DNA from: a bacterium
Lineage (GTDB): Bacteria; Myxococcota_A; UBA9160; UBA4427
DNA: 64,000 bases
Assembly (NCBI GenBank): GCA_024742285.1
Contig: JANSYR010000018.1
Location: forward strand, 61,913-125,912
Direction: 5' to 3'
A program made the translations under genes and the position numbers. The notes below the pieces were generated by a model. The model saw only the letters and a list, made by a program, of their open reading frames with translations, did not search any database and was not told where the DNA came from. This document shows, piece by piece, positions 25,810 through 33,871 of this stretch; positions within the stretch are counted from its first letter, which is position 1, and each line of letters opens with the position of its first letter.

Positions 25810-27000
25810 ATGATCGATTTTCGACTGACTGAGACGGACGAGGCGCATCTCGCGCGGACCTTCGCGGAGGGCGAGATCATTCGCCGCTACGCGCGCGAGG
25901 TGGACGAGAACGAGGCGGAGATGCCGCCGAACGTGCTGCCCGAGGCGGACGAGTTCTACGCGAACGCCCCGGCGCTGCCGGAGGTGGGCCCGGAGGACAC
26001 CCAGGGGCCGGTGATGATGCTGCTGCAGATCATGGCCGGGAACTGGGGCGACTACTCGGTCCGCCTGCGCCGCAACACGAGCGGCGGTCTCGGAAACGCG
26101 GCGCTCTCTGCCGCCGGGACCGACGAGCAGAAGGAGAAGTGGGGCGGCCTGCTCCTCTCGATGGCGATCACCGAGCCCGGCTGCGGCTCCGATCCCTCGC
26201 GTGTGTCGACGACGGCGGTGCTCGACGAGGAGACCAACGAGTGGGTCCTGAACGGCGAGAAGATCTTCGTCACGACGGGCATCCGTGCCGACGGCGTCGT
26301 CATGTGGGCGACGATCGACAAGAGTGCCGGCCGGGCCGGCATCAAGTCGTTCCTCGTCGAGAAAGGCACGCCCGGCTTCGAGGTCCCGCACAAGGAGAAG
26401 AAGCTCGGCATCCGCGCGGACGACACCGCGGCCTACGTCTTCAGCGACTGCCGCATTCCGCGCGAGAACCTGCTCGGTCTCGACGAGACGATCCCGAAGG
26501 CGAGCTCCGGTGGCTTCCGCGGCGTCATGAAGACCTTCAACATGACGCGGCCGGCGACGGCGGCGATGGGTCTCGGCTGCGCCTGGGCGGCCATCGACCT
26601 GACCCGGGAGGCCCTCGAAGAGGCGGGCGTCGTGCTCGACTACACGACGGGTCCCGGCGGCCTCGGTCGACTCTCCGCGGCGGCGGAGAAGTTCATGCGC
26701 CTCGAGGCGCTCTTCGAAGCGTCGAAGCTCGCCACGCTCCAGTGCGGTTGGATGGCCGGCAAGGGTCTTCCCAACAACATGGAATCGTCGGTCTGCAAGG
26801 CGCACGCAGGCGGCGCGGTTCGCCAGATCACCCAGGGCTGCATCGAGATCCTGGGCTCGATCGGCGCTTCGCGTGAGCTGCTCCTCGAGAAGTGGATGCG
26901 CGACAGCCGGATCACGGACATCTACGAGGGCACGGGCGAGATCCAGCGCCTGATCATCGCCCGCGGTCTGCTCGACTACACCCGCCAGGACCTCAAGTAG
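25810..27000 (+). CDS. Acyl-CoA dehydrogenase
   Basis: 396 aa. The middle domain carries M-A-I-T-E-P-G-C-G-S-D, a signature of the family, and N-G-E-K-I-F-V-T-T-G. The C-terminal domain contains G-C-I-E-I-L-G-S-I-G and T-D-I-Y-E-G-T-G-E-I-Q-R-L, the standard FAD/CoA-binding end. It probably desaturates an acyl-CoA with ETF as acceptor. The ATG at 25810 is preceded by GGAGAAAG; an in-frame ATG at 25798 is possible. A copy of the two-hairpin repeat separates it from the previous dehydrogenase, so the pair may not be one transcript. A strong terminator follows. Confidence 0.9.
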   Translation: MIDFRLTETDEAHLARTFAEGEIIRRYAREVDENEAEMPPNVLPEADEFYANAPALPEVGPEDTQGPVMMLLQIMAGNWGDYSVRLRRNTSGGLGNAALSAAGTDEQKEKWGGLLLSMAITEPGCGSDPSRVSTTAVLDEETNEWVLNGEKIFVTTGIRADGVVMWATIDKSAGRAGIKSFLVEKGTPGFEVPHKEKKLGIRADDTAAYVFSDCRIPRENLLGLDETIPKASSGGFRGVMKTFNMTRPATAAMGLGCAWAAIDLTREALEEAGVVLDYTTGPGGLGRLSAAAEKFMRLEALFEASKLATLQCGWMAGKGLPNNMESSVCKAHAGGAVRQITQGCIEILGSIGASRELLLEKWMRDSRITDIYEGTGEIQRLIIARGLLDYTRQDLK

Positions 27001-27060
27001 AAGCGCTAGGCTCCCTACAGGCGAGTGTGTCAGCGGGCCTCGTGTCTACTGACGTGCGAG

Positions 27061-27092
27061 AGACCCCGTCCGGATTCCGGGCGGGGTCTTTG
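27061..27092 (+). terminator. Rho-independent terminator
   Basis: AGACCCCGTCCGG pairs with CCGGGCGGGGTCT (one G-U) around loop ATT, followed by TTTG. It lies 60 nt after the second acyl-CoA dehydrogenase. The sequence from here to 27372 holds no recognisable gene. Confidence 0.85.
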
Positions 27093-27372
27093 CGTCGTGA
27101 GTAGAGCGTCGTCCGCGCCACGCGCCGTCCTCGTGGCGAGCGTTGCTCGCCTGGGCGTCACTCGAGGCGAGGTCGGCCGACTCTGCGCCGGCTGGGGTGG
27201 AGTTCGTCCAGGGACTCGGGGTTTCGCCTGGTTTCCGGGTCAGAGCGGCCGGGAGGCTCAAGTAGGTCACCTACGCAATCGATGTGAAGACCACGCGCAA
27301 CCGGGATGGATGAAGGCCAGCAGTCTCGAAGCCGGTACGCGATCTCCCGGGCAGAGTAGGACGAGGAAGCAG

Positions 27373-28266
27373 ATGGTCGCGTCGACGAGCCTCGAGATGA
27401 ACGCATTCTCGCTTCTCAATGCGACATTCAAGAGGCTGGGTTGGTCGAGGGGCTGGCAGCGCGCTTCGTCGGGCTTCGTCTTCGATTCCACGAAGCTGGC
27501 GTCGATCGATGACTCCGAGAAGCGTGTCTTCCAGATCGTCGGCGTGGCGAGGTCCGGCACGACCCTGCTGTGCCGCGCCATCGACCTGCATCCGGGCCTC
27601 GTTTGTTTCAACGAGCCCTTCAGCGATCTCTATCGCCACAATGAGTTCGCGAGATTTTCGGACGGTGACCGGTATCGAGCGTTCCCCACCGAGACCCTGG
27701 CCCGGCTCGCGAAGCGGGAAGGGAACGAGATGGTCGGCTTCAAGGAGACGTTTCGTGATCGGGCCGGCATCAGTCATTCGCTGATTTCCGAGCGGTTTCT
27801 GAAGGCGAACGAGAAGGACGGGGCGTGCAAGACGATCGCGGTCATGCGAGATCCCCGCGACGTGTGGTGTTCGCTCCTGGCCAACAACGAGCGTCTCGGT
27901 TCGCCGAGGATCTCGATGTCGGCGACCTTCACCGATACGTGGCTGAAGCTGGCGAAGTGGGTCGTCGAGCAGGACCTCTTTTTCGTGCGGTATGAGGACC
28001 TCGTCGAGCGATACGAGAGCGAGCTTCGCAGGGTCGTGCAATTCCTCGGGGTCGAGTTCCATCCCGAGATGCTCGACCGCAGCCTGGATCTGACTCTTCC
28101 GCCGAGTGGGACCGCTCCGACGAGTGGCGATCCACGAGCACTGAGCAGTCGACCGGTGACCGCGACCTCCGTGAACCGATTCGTCGATGACATCGACCAT
28201 GAAGAGCGGAGCTTCATCGAGGCGGAGTGTGGCGAGGCCATGAGGGAGTTCGGTTACCCGGCCTAG
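27373..28266 (+). CDS. Sulfotransferase family protein
   Basis: 297 aa PAPS-dependent sulfotransferase fold. The 5'-phosphosulfate loop is V-G-V-A-R-S-G-T-T-L-L (about residues 55-65) and the 3'-phosphate site is A-V-M-R-D-P-R-D-V-W-C-S-L. The C-terminal half has F-V-R-Y-E-D-L-V and the beta/helix pattern of bacterial sulfotransferases. Acceptor is unknown; carbohydrates, lipids and small molecules are all possible. GAGGAA lies just before the ATG at 27373; ATGs at 27310 and 27397 are alternatives. The MFS permease gene follows on the same strand. Confidence 0.85.
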   Translation: MVASTSLEMNAFSLLNATFKRLGWSRGWQRASSGFVFDSTKLASIDDSEKRVFQIVGVARSGTTLLCRAIDLHPGLVCFNEPFSDLYRHNEFARFSDGDRYRAFPTETLARLAKREGNEMVGFKETFRDRAGISHSLISERFLKANEKDGACKTIAVMRDPRDVWCSLLANNERLGSPRISMSATFTDTWLKLAKWVVEQDLFFVRYEDLVERYESELRRVVQFLGVEFHPEMLDRSLDLTLPPSGTAPTSGDPRALSSRPVTATSVNRFVDDIDHEERSFIEAECGEAMREFGYPA

Positions 28267-28437
28267 GTGTCGCGCGCGCCGCTCGCCGGTATTCGACTCG
28301 ATCTGGGCGCGCGGCTCTCGGCCAGATCGGCGGCAGGTCGTCGTCGGCTGCGCCGGAGACGCTTGCTGGCTCGCCCGCCAGGGGTATCGTCGCAGTCCTC
28401 GCGTCCGCCTCGGGCACGAGTGCTCGACGGAGCCGCC

Positions 28438-29814
28438 TTGTCGCCTCTCGATCCGCCCAGTTCGCCCCCGCCCCCGCAGTCGGCGCCGGACGCCCCCTAC
28501 GGCTCACGCTATACGCTCTACGTCCTGGTGATGGTCCTGCTCACCATGGTCTTCAACAACATCGATCGCACGATGTTGTCGATCGTCGTCGACGACGTGA
28601 AGGCGGAGTTCGCGCTCTCCGACACGGAGCTGGGATTCCTGCTCGGTCCGGCCTTCGCCGTCGTCTACATCTTTCTCGTGCTCCCGCTCGGCCGCTACGC
28701 CGACACGACCGGCGTCCGCCGTACGATCATCTCCACCTGCCTGTTCGTCTGGAGCCTCTTCACGGTCACGACCGGATTCGTGACCTCGTACGCCCAGCTC
28801 GCCCTCATGCGGATGGGCGTCGGGGTCGGGGAGGCCGGGGCGACCGCGCCCTCGGTTTCCATGTTGGCGGACTACCTGCCGCCGGAGCGTCGGGCTTCGG
28901 GGATGTCGGTGATCTCGATGGGGGCCGTGATCGGGATGGGCATCGGGATGATGGCCGGTGGCTGGATCTCGGAGAGCTTCGGCTGGCGGGGCTCGTTCAT
29001 CGCCGCAGGCGTCCCCGGCATCGTCCTCGCGATCCTCTTCCGGCTGACGATCCGGGAGCCCGCACGAGGCGGGAGCGAGGGGCGCACCACGACGACGGCG
29101 GGCGCGTTCCTGCCGAACCTGCGCGCGCTCTTCGGAACACGGACCTACCTCTACATCCTGTCCGCGAACGCCTTCACGCTCTTCGCGTCGATGGGCCGAA
29201 ATCTCTGGGAGCCGGCGTTCCTGATGCGGACGTACGAGATGGGGCAGTTCCACGCCGGAACCTGGTACTTCCTCACGAGCCCGCTGCCTTCGATGCTCGG
29301 CATCTTTCTCGGAGGCTTCCTGGCAGATCGGTACGGCGAGCGCGACAAGCGTTGGTACTTGTGGGTGCCGGCGCTCGGTCTCCTCGCGAGCCCGCCGATC
29401 CTGGTCGCGTTCCTGCTCTGGCCGACGAGCGACGTGATCACGATGCCCGCTTTCCTCGCCGGGTCGATGTTCTCGGTCATGCCGGTCGCGCTCGTCTGGA
29501 GCCTCGTCGGGTCGATCTTGGGAGGCTTCTTCACGGCCCCGTTCATGTCGACGACGCAGGGCGTCGTGCCGCTCCGAATGCGCGCGTTCGCCGCGGCGAT
29601 CTCGACCCTGCTCAGCACGCTGATCGGTCTCGCCGGGGGGCCCCTCGTCGTGGGCGCGCTCGCGGATGGGCTCGAACCCGAGTACGGGCGGGACGCGCTT
29701 CGCTACGCGCTGCTCTTCCCGACCCTGATCCCGATGATCAGCGGCGTGATCTGCCTCGCCGGGGCGCGCGAGGTCGCGGCGGATCTGGAACGGTCTCGCG
29801 ATCTCGACGTCTGA
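28438..29814 (+). CDS. Major facilitator superfamily permease
   Basis: About 458 aa, 12 predicted membrane helices, resembling spinster-like/hexuronate-type MFS members. The first helix has M-V-F-N-N-I-D-R-T-M-L-S, a hallmark of that group. The loop 2-3 motif is G-R-Y-A-D-T-T-G-V-R-R-T, and G-V-G-E-A-G-A-T-A-P-S occupies helix 5. Substrate unknown. The TTG at 28438 (GGAG 5 nt upstream) is chosen, because sequence upstream to the GTG at 28267 is Arg/Pro-rich and unlike protein. It follows the sulfotransferase and is convergent with the amidohydrolase. Confidence 0.88.
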   Translation: MSPLDPPSSPPPPQSAPDAPYGSRYTLYVLVMVLLTMVFNNIDRTMLSIVVDDVKAEFALSDTELGFLLGPAFAVVYIFLVLPLGRYADTTGVRRTIISTCLFVWSLFTVTTGFVTSYAQLALMRMGVGVGEAGATAPSVSMLADYLPPERRASGMSVISMGAVIGMGIGMMAGGWISESFGWRGSFIAAGVPGIVLAILFRLTIREPARGGSEGRTTTTAGAFLPNLRALFGTRTYLYILSANAFTLFASMGRNLWEPAFLMRTYEMGQFHAGTWYFLTSPLPSMLGIFLGGFLADRYGERDKRWYLWVPALGLLASPPILVAFLLWPTSDVITMPAFLAGSMFSVMPVALVWSLVGSILGGFFTAPFMSTTQGVVPLRMRAFAAAISTLLSTLIGLAGGPLVVGALADGLEPEYGRDALRYALLFPTLIPMISGVICLAGAREVAADLERSRDLDV

Positions 29815-29853
29815 TCTGCGCCGCGGACGCACCGACCGTTCCGCCCGGTCCCC

Positions 29854-30690
29854 TCAGGCGAGCCCCGGCCAGAGTCGCCTCGCCGTCCCGGAGAGACAGG
29901 CCTCGGCCTGCGCAGCGGGGAGCGACTCGAAGGCCCGGCATCCGAGCGCGACGAGGTCCGCGTAGGGACGATCATGGGTCTGGCAATAATCCGAGCCCCA
30001 CATCAGGCGCTCCGCGCCGAACCGGTCGACGAGCTCCCGGATCAGCGATGTCGCGCCCTCGGTGCGTTCCGCGTCGTCGAGATTGTGGGTCGAGACCTTG
30101 AGGTGGAGCGCTTCGAAGCGGGCGAGCGCGAAGAGCGCCTCTCTCGCCTGCGCATCCGCGAGTGCGAAGCCACAGTGGTCGAGGGAGATCGCCGTGTCGG
30201 GCTCGCGTTCGAGTACGCGTTCGAGCTCGGGGAGCTGTGGCGGCAGGATCGTGACGATCACGTGGGCGCCGCGACTCCGCGCGATCTCGAAGAGCGGGAT
30301 CGTCGTGGGCTCCGCGAGCCAGGACGGACCCTCGCGGGCGAGGGCGAAGAGCCGGACGCCCTGCATCCCGCGATCGTCGAGCCAGTAGGCGAGGGTCTGG
30401 GCCGCGTCGCCGGCTTCGGCATCGATCGCACAGGCGGAGACGAAGCGCCCGGGCGTCGCGCGCGCGGCGTCGGCCGCGTAGTCGTTCTTCCAGGTATAGG
30501 CGCCGACGCCCTGGACGAGGATCGCCTGCGCTACGCCGCTCCCGTCCATGTCGCGGGCGAGGTCCTCGGCGCTCGCCGGTGCCTCGCGATACCACTCGCC
30601 GGACAGGTCACGCGGGTTCAGCGGGTAGCGATCAAGGTCGGGCGAGACGATGTGGGTATGACAGTCGACGATCGACGGGCGTGCGGACAT
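29854..30690 (-). CDS. Amidohydrolase-2 family metal-dependent hydrolase
   Basis: 278 aa TIM-barrel enzyme. The N-terminal V-D-C-H-T-H motif provides two metal ligands, the middle S-L-D-H-C-G-F a further His, and the C-terminal M-W-G-S-D-Y the catalytic Asp, as in the ACMSD/2-pyrone-4,6-dicarboxylate lactonase group. Such enzymes hydrolyse lactones or decarboxylate aromatic breakdown products. It is last in a minus-strand set (MarR, TauD dioxygenase, cupin, cupin, this gene), 10 nt after the cupin gene. Substrate unknown. Confidence 0.85.
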   Translation of the reverse strand: MSARPSIVDCHTHIVSPDLDRYPLNPRDLSGEWYREAPASAEDLARDMDGSGVAQAILVQGVGAYTWKNDYAADAARATPGRFVSACAIDAEAGDAAQTLAYWLDDRGMQGVRLFALAREGPSWLAEPTTIPLFEIARSRGAHVIVTILPPQLPELERVLEREPDTAISLDHCGFALADAQAREALFALARFEALHLKVSTHNLDDAERTEGATSLIRELVDRFGAERLMWGSDYCQTHDRPYADLVALGCRAFESLPAAQAEACLSGTARRLWPGLA

Positions 30691-30700
30691 CGGCCTCGGC

Positions 30701-31111
30701 TCAGAGCTCCGTGGTCGCTTCGCCGAGCCGGATCGTCAGGAACTCCATCCCCTCCGGTCCGCAGGTGAATCCGTACCGGTTCTTCGCCGGGATGACGATC
30801 GTGTCGTCCGCGCGGGCCTCGCCGAAGTCGCCGTCGAACGTGCACCCGCCGGAGAGCACGATCAGCATCTCGTCGTAGCTGTGGTGATGGGTCGGCACGC
30901 GGTAGCCGGCGGGGAGCTGCGATCGGTTCATGAAGAACCCGCCCTCGCCGCGCACGATCTTCTTGCGCCGCGCCCCGACCTTCTTCGCTTGCTCCACCAG
31001 CTCCTTCGGCGGCGCCGTCCCCGGCGCCGAGCTCTCGAGCGGCTTGTCCCAATCGATCTCGCGATACGCCAGAATCTTCGCCGGCGGCGGCGCCGTCGTC
31101 TCGTCACTCAT
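30701..31111 (-). CDS. Cupin-domain protein (1)
   Basis: 136 aa. The cupin core shows motif 1 P-T-H-H-H-S-Y-D-E-M-L-I-V-L-S-G-G and motif 2 P-A-K-N-R-Y-G-F-T. Motif 1 keeps the H-x-H...E metal ligands, but the final His of motif 2 appears as Tyr/Phe. Small single cupins of this type are dioxygenases, isomerases or ligand sensors. An excellent GGAGGAG six nt before the ATG (31111) supports the start. Two copies of the intergenic repeat separate it from the second cupin gene upstream. Confidence 0.8.
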   Translation of the reverse strand: MSDETTAPPPAKILAYREIDWDKPLESSAPGTAPPKELVEQAKKVGARRKKIVRGEGGFFMNRSQLPAGYRVPTHHHSYDEMLIVLSGGCTFDGDFGEARADDTIVIPAKNRYGFTCGPEGMEFLTIRLGEATTEL

Positions 31112-31143
31112 CGAAATCTCCTCCCGCCCCGGATCCACCCCCG

Positions 31144-31204
31144 GAGCCCTCAGCGCAAGAAGCGCCGCCCCAAGCGGCGCTTCGAGAGGCGCGTCCGCGC
31201 CGAC
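31144..31204 (+). repeat. Two-hairpin intergenic repeat, copy 4
   Basis: Left flank GAGCCCTCAGCGCAAG (31144-31159). Hairpin 1 is AAGCGCCGC / GCGGCGCTT with loop CCCAA (31160-31182), then CGAGA, then hairpin 2 GGCGC-GTCC-GCGCC (31188-31201). It is in tandem with copy 5 after an 8-nt spacer. Confidence 0.85.
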
Positions 31205-31212
31205 CTGAAATC

Positions 31213-31271
31213 GAGCCCTCAGCGCAAGCCCGCGCCGCCGAAAGCGCGGGCGAGAGGCGCGCAGCGCCGAC
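31213..31271 (+). repeat. Two-hairpin intergenic repeat, copy 5
   Basis: Left flank GAGCCCTCAGCGCAAG (31213-31228). Hairpin 1 has completely different arms, CCCGCGC / GCGCGGG (31229-31235 and 31244-31250), then CGAGA, then hairpin 2 GGCGC-GCA-GCGCC (31256-31268). It ends 4 nt before the stop of the next cupin gene. Confidence 0.85.
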
Positions 31272-31275
31272 GGTT

Positions 31276-31746
31276 TCAGTTCCTCGTGTCCTCGATCCAA
31301 TCCGGCATGTCGATCGGGGGGTTCGGCAGCCGCTTCGCATTCTTCTCCGCGAGCAGCTTCTCGAAGCCCTCGGTGTCCGCCGGAAACGAGCGCGGATCGC
31401 CCATCATGACCTCGAAGAGCTCGACCCCGTCGGGTCCCGCGACGAAGGGACCGAAGGCCGCGCCCTGCTCGAGGGTGATGTGCATGCCCGGCGTGCATTC
31501 GACATCGCCGCAGGTCATCGATCCGGAGAGCACGTAGACCACGTGTTCGCTGTTGTGTCCGTGCTTGTGGATCATCATGCCCGGGTCCCACTTCGCGTAG
31601 AGCGAGAGGCACTTGTCACTGAACTCGAGCCACTTCTCCCGGACGTAGGCGGGGCCGGTCGGCAGCTCGATTGCGCGGACCTCCTGCCACTTCTCGTCGT
31701 CGAGGTGTCGGAACTTCACGCGCGGCTCACGCGATTCGTCGGTCAT
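31276..31746 (-). CDS. Cupin-domain protein (2)
   Basis: 156 aa. Motif 1 reads I-H-K-H-G-H-N-S-E-H-V-V-Y-V-L-S-G, with the His and Glu expected to hold a metal. Motif 2 is less clear (E-Q-G-A-A-F-G-P-F). The C-terminus is a helical tail ending M-P-D-W-I-E-D. AGGAG lies about 9 nt before the ATG at 31746. It lies 36 nt downstream of the TauD dioxygenase. It is probably the partner of the first cupin in the same operon; its function is unassigned. Confidence 0.8.
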   Translation of the reverse strand: MTDESREPRVKFRHLDDEKWQEVRAIELPTGPAYVREKWLEFSDKCLSLYAKWDPGMMIHKHGHNSEHVVYVLSGSMTCGDVECTPGMHITLEQGAAFGPFVAGPDGVELFEVMMGDPRSFPADTEGFEKLLAEKNAKRLPNPPIDMPDWIEDTRN

Positions 31747-31782
31747 GGATGGTGTCTCCTCGGGGTGCCCGCAGGCGGTGTG

Positions 31783-32610
31783 TCAGACGACCTTCTCGCC
31801 GGCGATCGTCACGCGATTCATGATGCGGCGGGTGTCGTAGTCGGGAACGGCGAAGTGCTGGGTACTGCGATTGTCCCAGAACGCGACGGAGTTCGTGTCC
31901 CAGGTGAAGCGGCACTGGAACTCCGGCGACCGGATGTGGTCCATCAGCATCGGCAGCAGCGCGTCGTTCTCGGACTCGGTCAGCCCCACGATGCGCGTGG
32001 TCGAGTTGCGGTTGACGAAGAGCGCCTTCTTGCCCGTGATGGGGTGGGTCCGGACGACCGGGTGCTCGACCGGGGGCCACTTCGCCTGGATTTCGGCGAG
32101 GTCGACGTCGGCATGGCCGGCGGCGATCCCCTTCAGGAGCGGCTTCGTGATGTCGTGTACGGCCGTCAGGCCGTCGACGAGTCGCTGGATCGGGGGAGAG
32201 AGGGCCTCGTAGGCGGCGACCGCGCTGGCGAAGCAGGTGTCGCCACCGACCTTCGGAATCTGGACGGCGTGCAGGATCGAACCCATCGGCGGCTCGGCCA
32301 TGAACGTGTTGTCCGAGTGCCACTGGTCGGCGCCCTCGCCGCGGGGACTGGTCTGGTCCAGGACGATGTATTCCGGGTCGTCCCCGTATTTCGGGGCGAA
32401 GGGGGGGATGCTGATCGGGCCGAACTGCTTCGCGAACGCGACCTGCTGCTCCGGCGTGATGTCCTGGTTCCGGAAGAAGAGCACGTGGTATTCGGTCAGG
32501 GCTTCGAGGATCCCTGCGCGATCCTCTTCGGCCAGGGGCGCGCGAAGATCGACGCCTTCGACGTTCGCGCCGATCGCCGAAGTGACGGGCTGGAAGTGCA
32601 GCGAGCTCAT
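31783..32610 (-). CDS. TauD/TfdA family 2-oxoglutarate dioxygenase
   Basis: 275 aa, normal size for the family. The Fe(II) motif H-S-D is in Q-W-H-S-D-N-T-F (about residue 96). The distal His is in S-T-Q-H-F-A-V, and the 2-oxoglutarate-binding Arg is in D-T-R-R-I-M-N-R-V. The N-terminal G-A-N-V-E-G-V-D-L is also diagnostic. These enzymes cleave sulfonates, herbicide ethers or similar compounds by hydroxylation. AGGAG is about 7 nt before the ATG. It follows the MarR gene by 36 nt and is probably controlled by it. Substrate unknown. Confidence 0.9.
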   Translation of the reverse strand: MSSLHFQPVTSAIGANVEGVDLRAPLAEEDRAGILEALTEYHVLFFRNQDITPEQQVAFAKQFGPISIPPFAPKYGDDPEYIVLDQTSPRGEGADQWHSDNTFMAEPPMGSILHAVQIPKVGGDTCFASAVAAYEALSPPIQRLVDGLTAVHDITKPLLKGIAAGHADVDLAEIQAKWPPVEHPVVRTHPITGKKALFVNRNSTTRIVGLTESENDALLPMLMDHIRSPEFQCRFTWDTNSVAFWDNRSTQHFAVPDYDTRRIMNRVTIAGEKVV

Positions 32611-32646
32611 GGAGGGTCTCCTGGCCTGGGGGCTCGGGCGGTCGGC

Positions 32647-33168
32647 CTAACGTAGTCCGGCCGCGGCGCCGCGGTCGGCCGCGCGTCGTTCGAAGAGTTC
32701 GAGCAGCGAGCCGAGGCTCTTGTCGGCGGCGTCGACCTGGTGGGCGGTGAGCGGCGCCATGAGGCTCGTCGTCGCGGTGAGGAACGCGTGGAAGACGCGC
32801 TCCTGGAGCGAGCGGCCGCGATCGGTGAGGGTGACCCGCATGCCGCGGCCGTCGTCGGGGTCGGGGGAGCGCGAGACGTAGCCGGCTTCCTCGAGGCGCT
32901 TCAGGATCTTGGTCATCCCGCCGGAGGAGCGTCGCAGCCGGCTGTAGAGCTGGCTCGGTTTGAGCGTGTAGGGCGGGCCCGCGCGCCGGAGGGCGGCGAG
33001 GACGCCGTAGTCCGACGGGGTCAGCTCGAAGGGCTCGAGGACGTCGTGTTGGAACGCGTCGAGGAGGACGCCGAGGCGCGCCAGGCGCACGAGGGGCGGG
33101 AGGTTGGCGATGTCCAGATCGCCGTACTCGGATTCCCAGCTGCGCGTGAGATCTTCGAACCAGTCCAT
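32647..33168 (-). CDS. MarR-family transcriptional regulator
   Basis: 173 aa winged-helix repressor. The recognition region is L-K-P-S-Q-L-Y-S-R-L-R-R-S-S-G-G-M-T-K-I-L (about 75-95), then L-E-E-A-G-Y-V-S-R and the wing D-P-D-D-G-R-G-M-R-V-T-L-T. Flanking helices form the dimer interface. It is the first gene of the TauD-cupin-amidohydrolase set and is the obvious local regulator, likely released by a phenolic or acyl ligand. No clear palindrome was identified upstream in the 76-nt gap to the next gene. Confidence 0.88.
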   Translation of the reverse strand: MDWFEDLTRSWESEYGDLDIANLPPLVRLARLGVLLDAFQHDVLEPFELTPSDYGVLAALRRAGPPYTLKPSQLYSRLRRSSGGMTKILKRLEEAGYVSRSPDPDDGRGMRVTLTDRGRSLQERVFHAFLTATTSLMAPLTAHQVDAADKSLGSLLELFERRAADRGAAAGLR

Positions 33169-33244
33169 CCGTCCCTCGTCGTCGAGGGCGTCAGACTAGC
33201 TGCGTCGATAGCTTTCTGGCAAGAGAGAATCGATCCGGCGCGAT

Positions 33245-33718
33245 TCAGTGCGTGATCCGGATCATCGCCCCCACGATCTGTCGGCCGAAGGCCATCGGAT
33301 CGCGGCTGGTGACCCGATTCCGGCTCTCCCAGGCGAACTCGAGCTCGATGCCCTCGGCGAGGGGGCGGGTCAGGGCGACCCGGCTCTGGATGTGCCGCTC
33401 GAAGCGGAGGCCCGGGCCGACGTCGGAGACCAGAGGCGCCGCGAACTGGTCGGGCCGGGTCCGGAAGCGGCCGTAGCTCGCATCGAAGCGGGCGCGGATC
33501 TGGAGGGGCAGGTCGATGAACGCGATGCCCTCCGCCCGCCAGTCTTCGTTGGGCCGGAAGAGCGGCTGGTCGAAGCGCGCGCCGAGGGCCTCGATCCAGG
33601 CGAGACGGTCGTCCTCCGCGCTCGCGACGGGGGCGGCGAGCAGGATCAGGAGAGCGAGCGCGGCGACCCACGGACGCACGGCGCCGCGGGTCGATGTCGA
33701 GCGGGGGGAGCGAGACAT
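33245..33718 (-). CDS. Exported hypothetical protein, beta-rich
   Basis: 157 aa. A signal peptide (V-A-A-L-A-L-L-I-L-L-A-A-P, cut near V-A-S-A-E) precedes alternating polar/hydrophobic strands such as L-P-L-Q-I-R-A-R-F-D-A and I-E-L-E-F-A-W-E-S-R-N-R-V. It ends G-A-M-I-R-I-T-H. This could be a small outer-membrane barrel or a periplasmic beta protein. ATG at 33718 is preferred; an upstream in-frame start is at 33772. It is divergent from the quinone oxidoreductase gene. Not recognised as a named family. Confidence 0.65.
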   Translation of the reverse strand: MSRSPRSTSTRGAVRPWVAALALLILLAAPVASAEDDRLAWIEALGARFDQPLFRPNEDWRAEGIAFIDLPLQIRARFDASYGRFRTRPDQFAAPLVSDVGPGLRFERHIQSRVALTRPLAEGIELEFAWESRNRVTSRDPMAFGRQIVGAMIRITH

Positions 33719-33871
33719 TGGAAGGCTCTTCGGGCGTCTCCGGGGAATCCCTGAGTGATCGGGATCACCCATTCCCGCTCGCTGCCGTGGGAGTGGTCAC
33801 CCTGCCGCCGGACCTCGCGTCTCCTGCGGGCGATCTGCGCTGGGCCCGGCCGCGGCCTAGACTCGCGCGCC

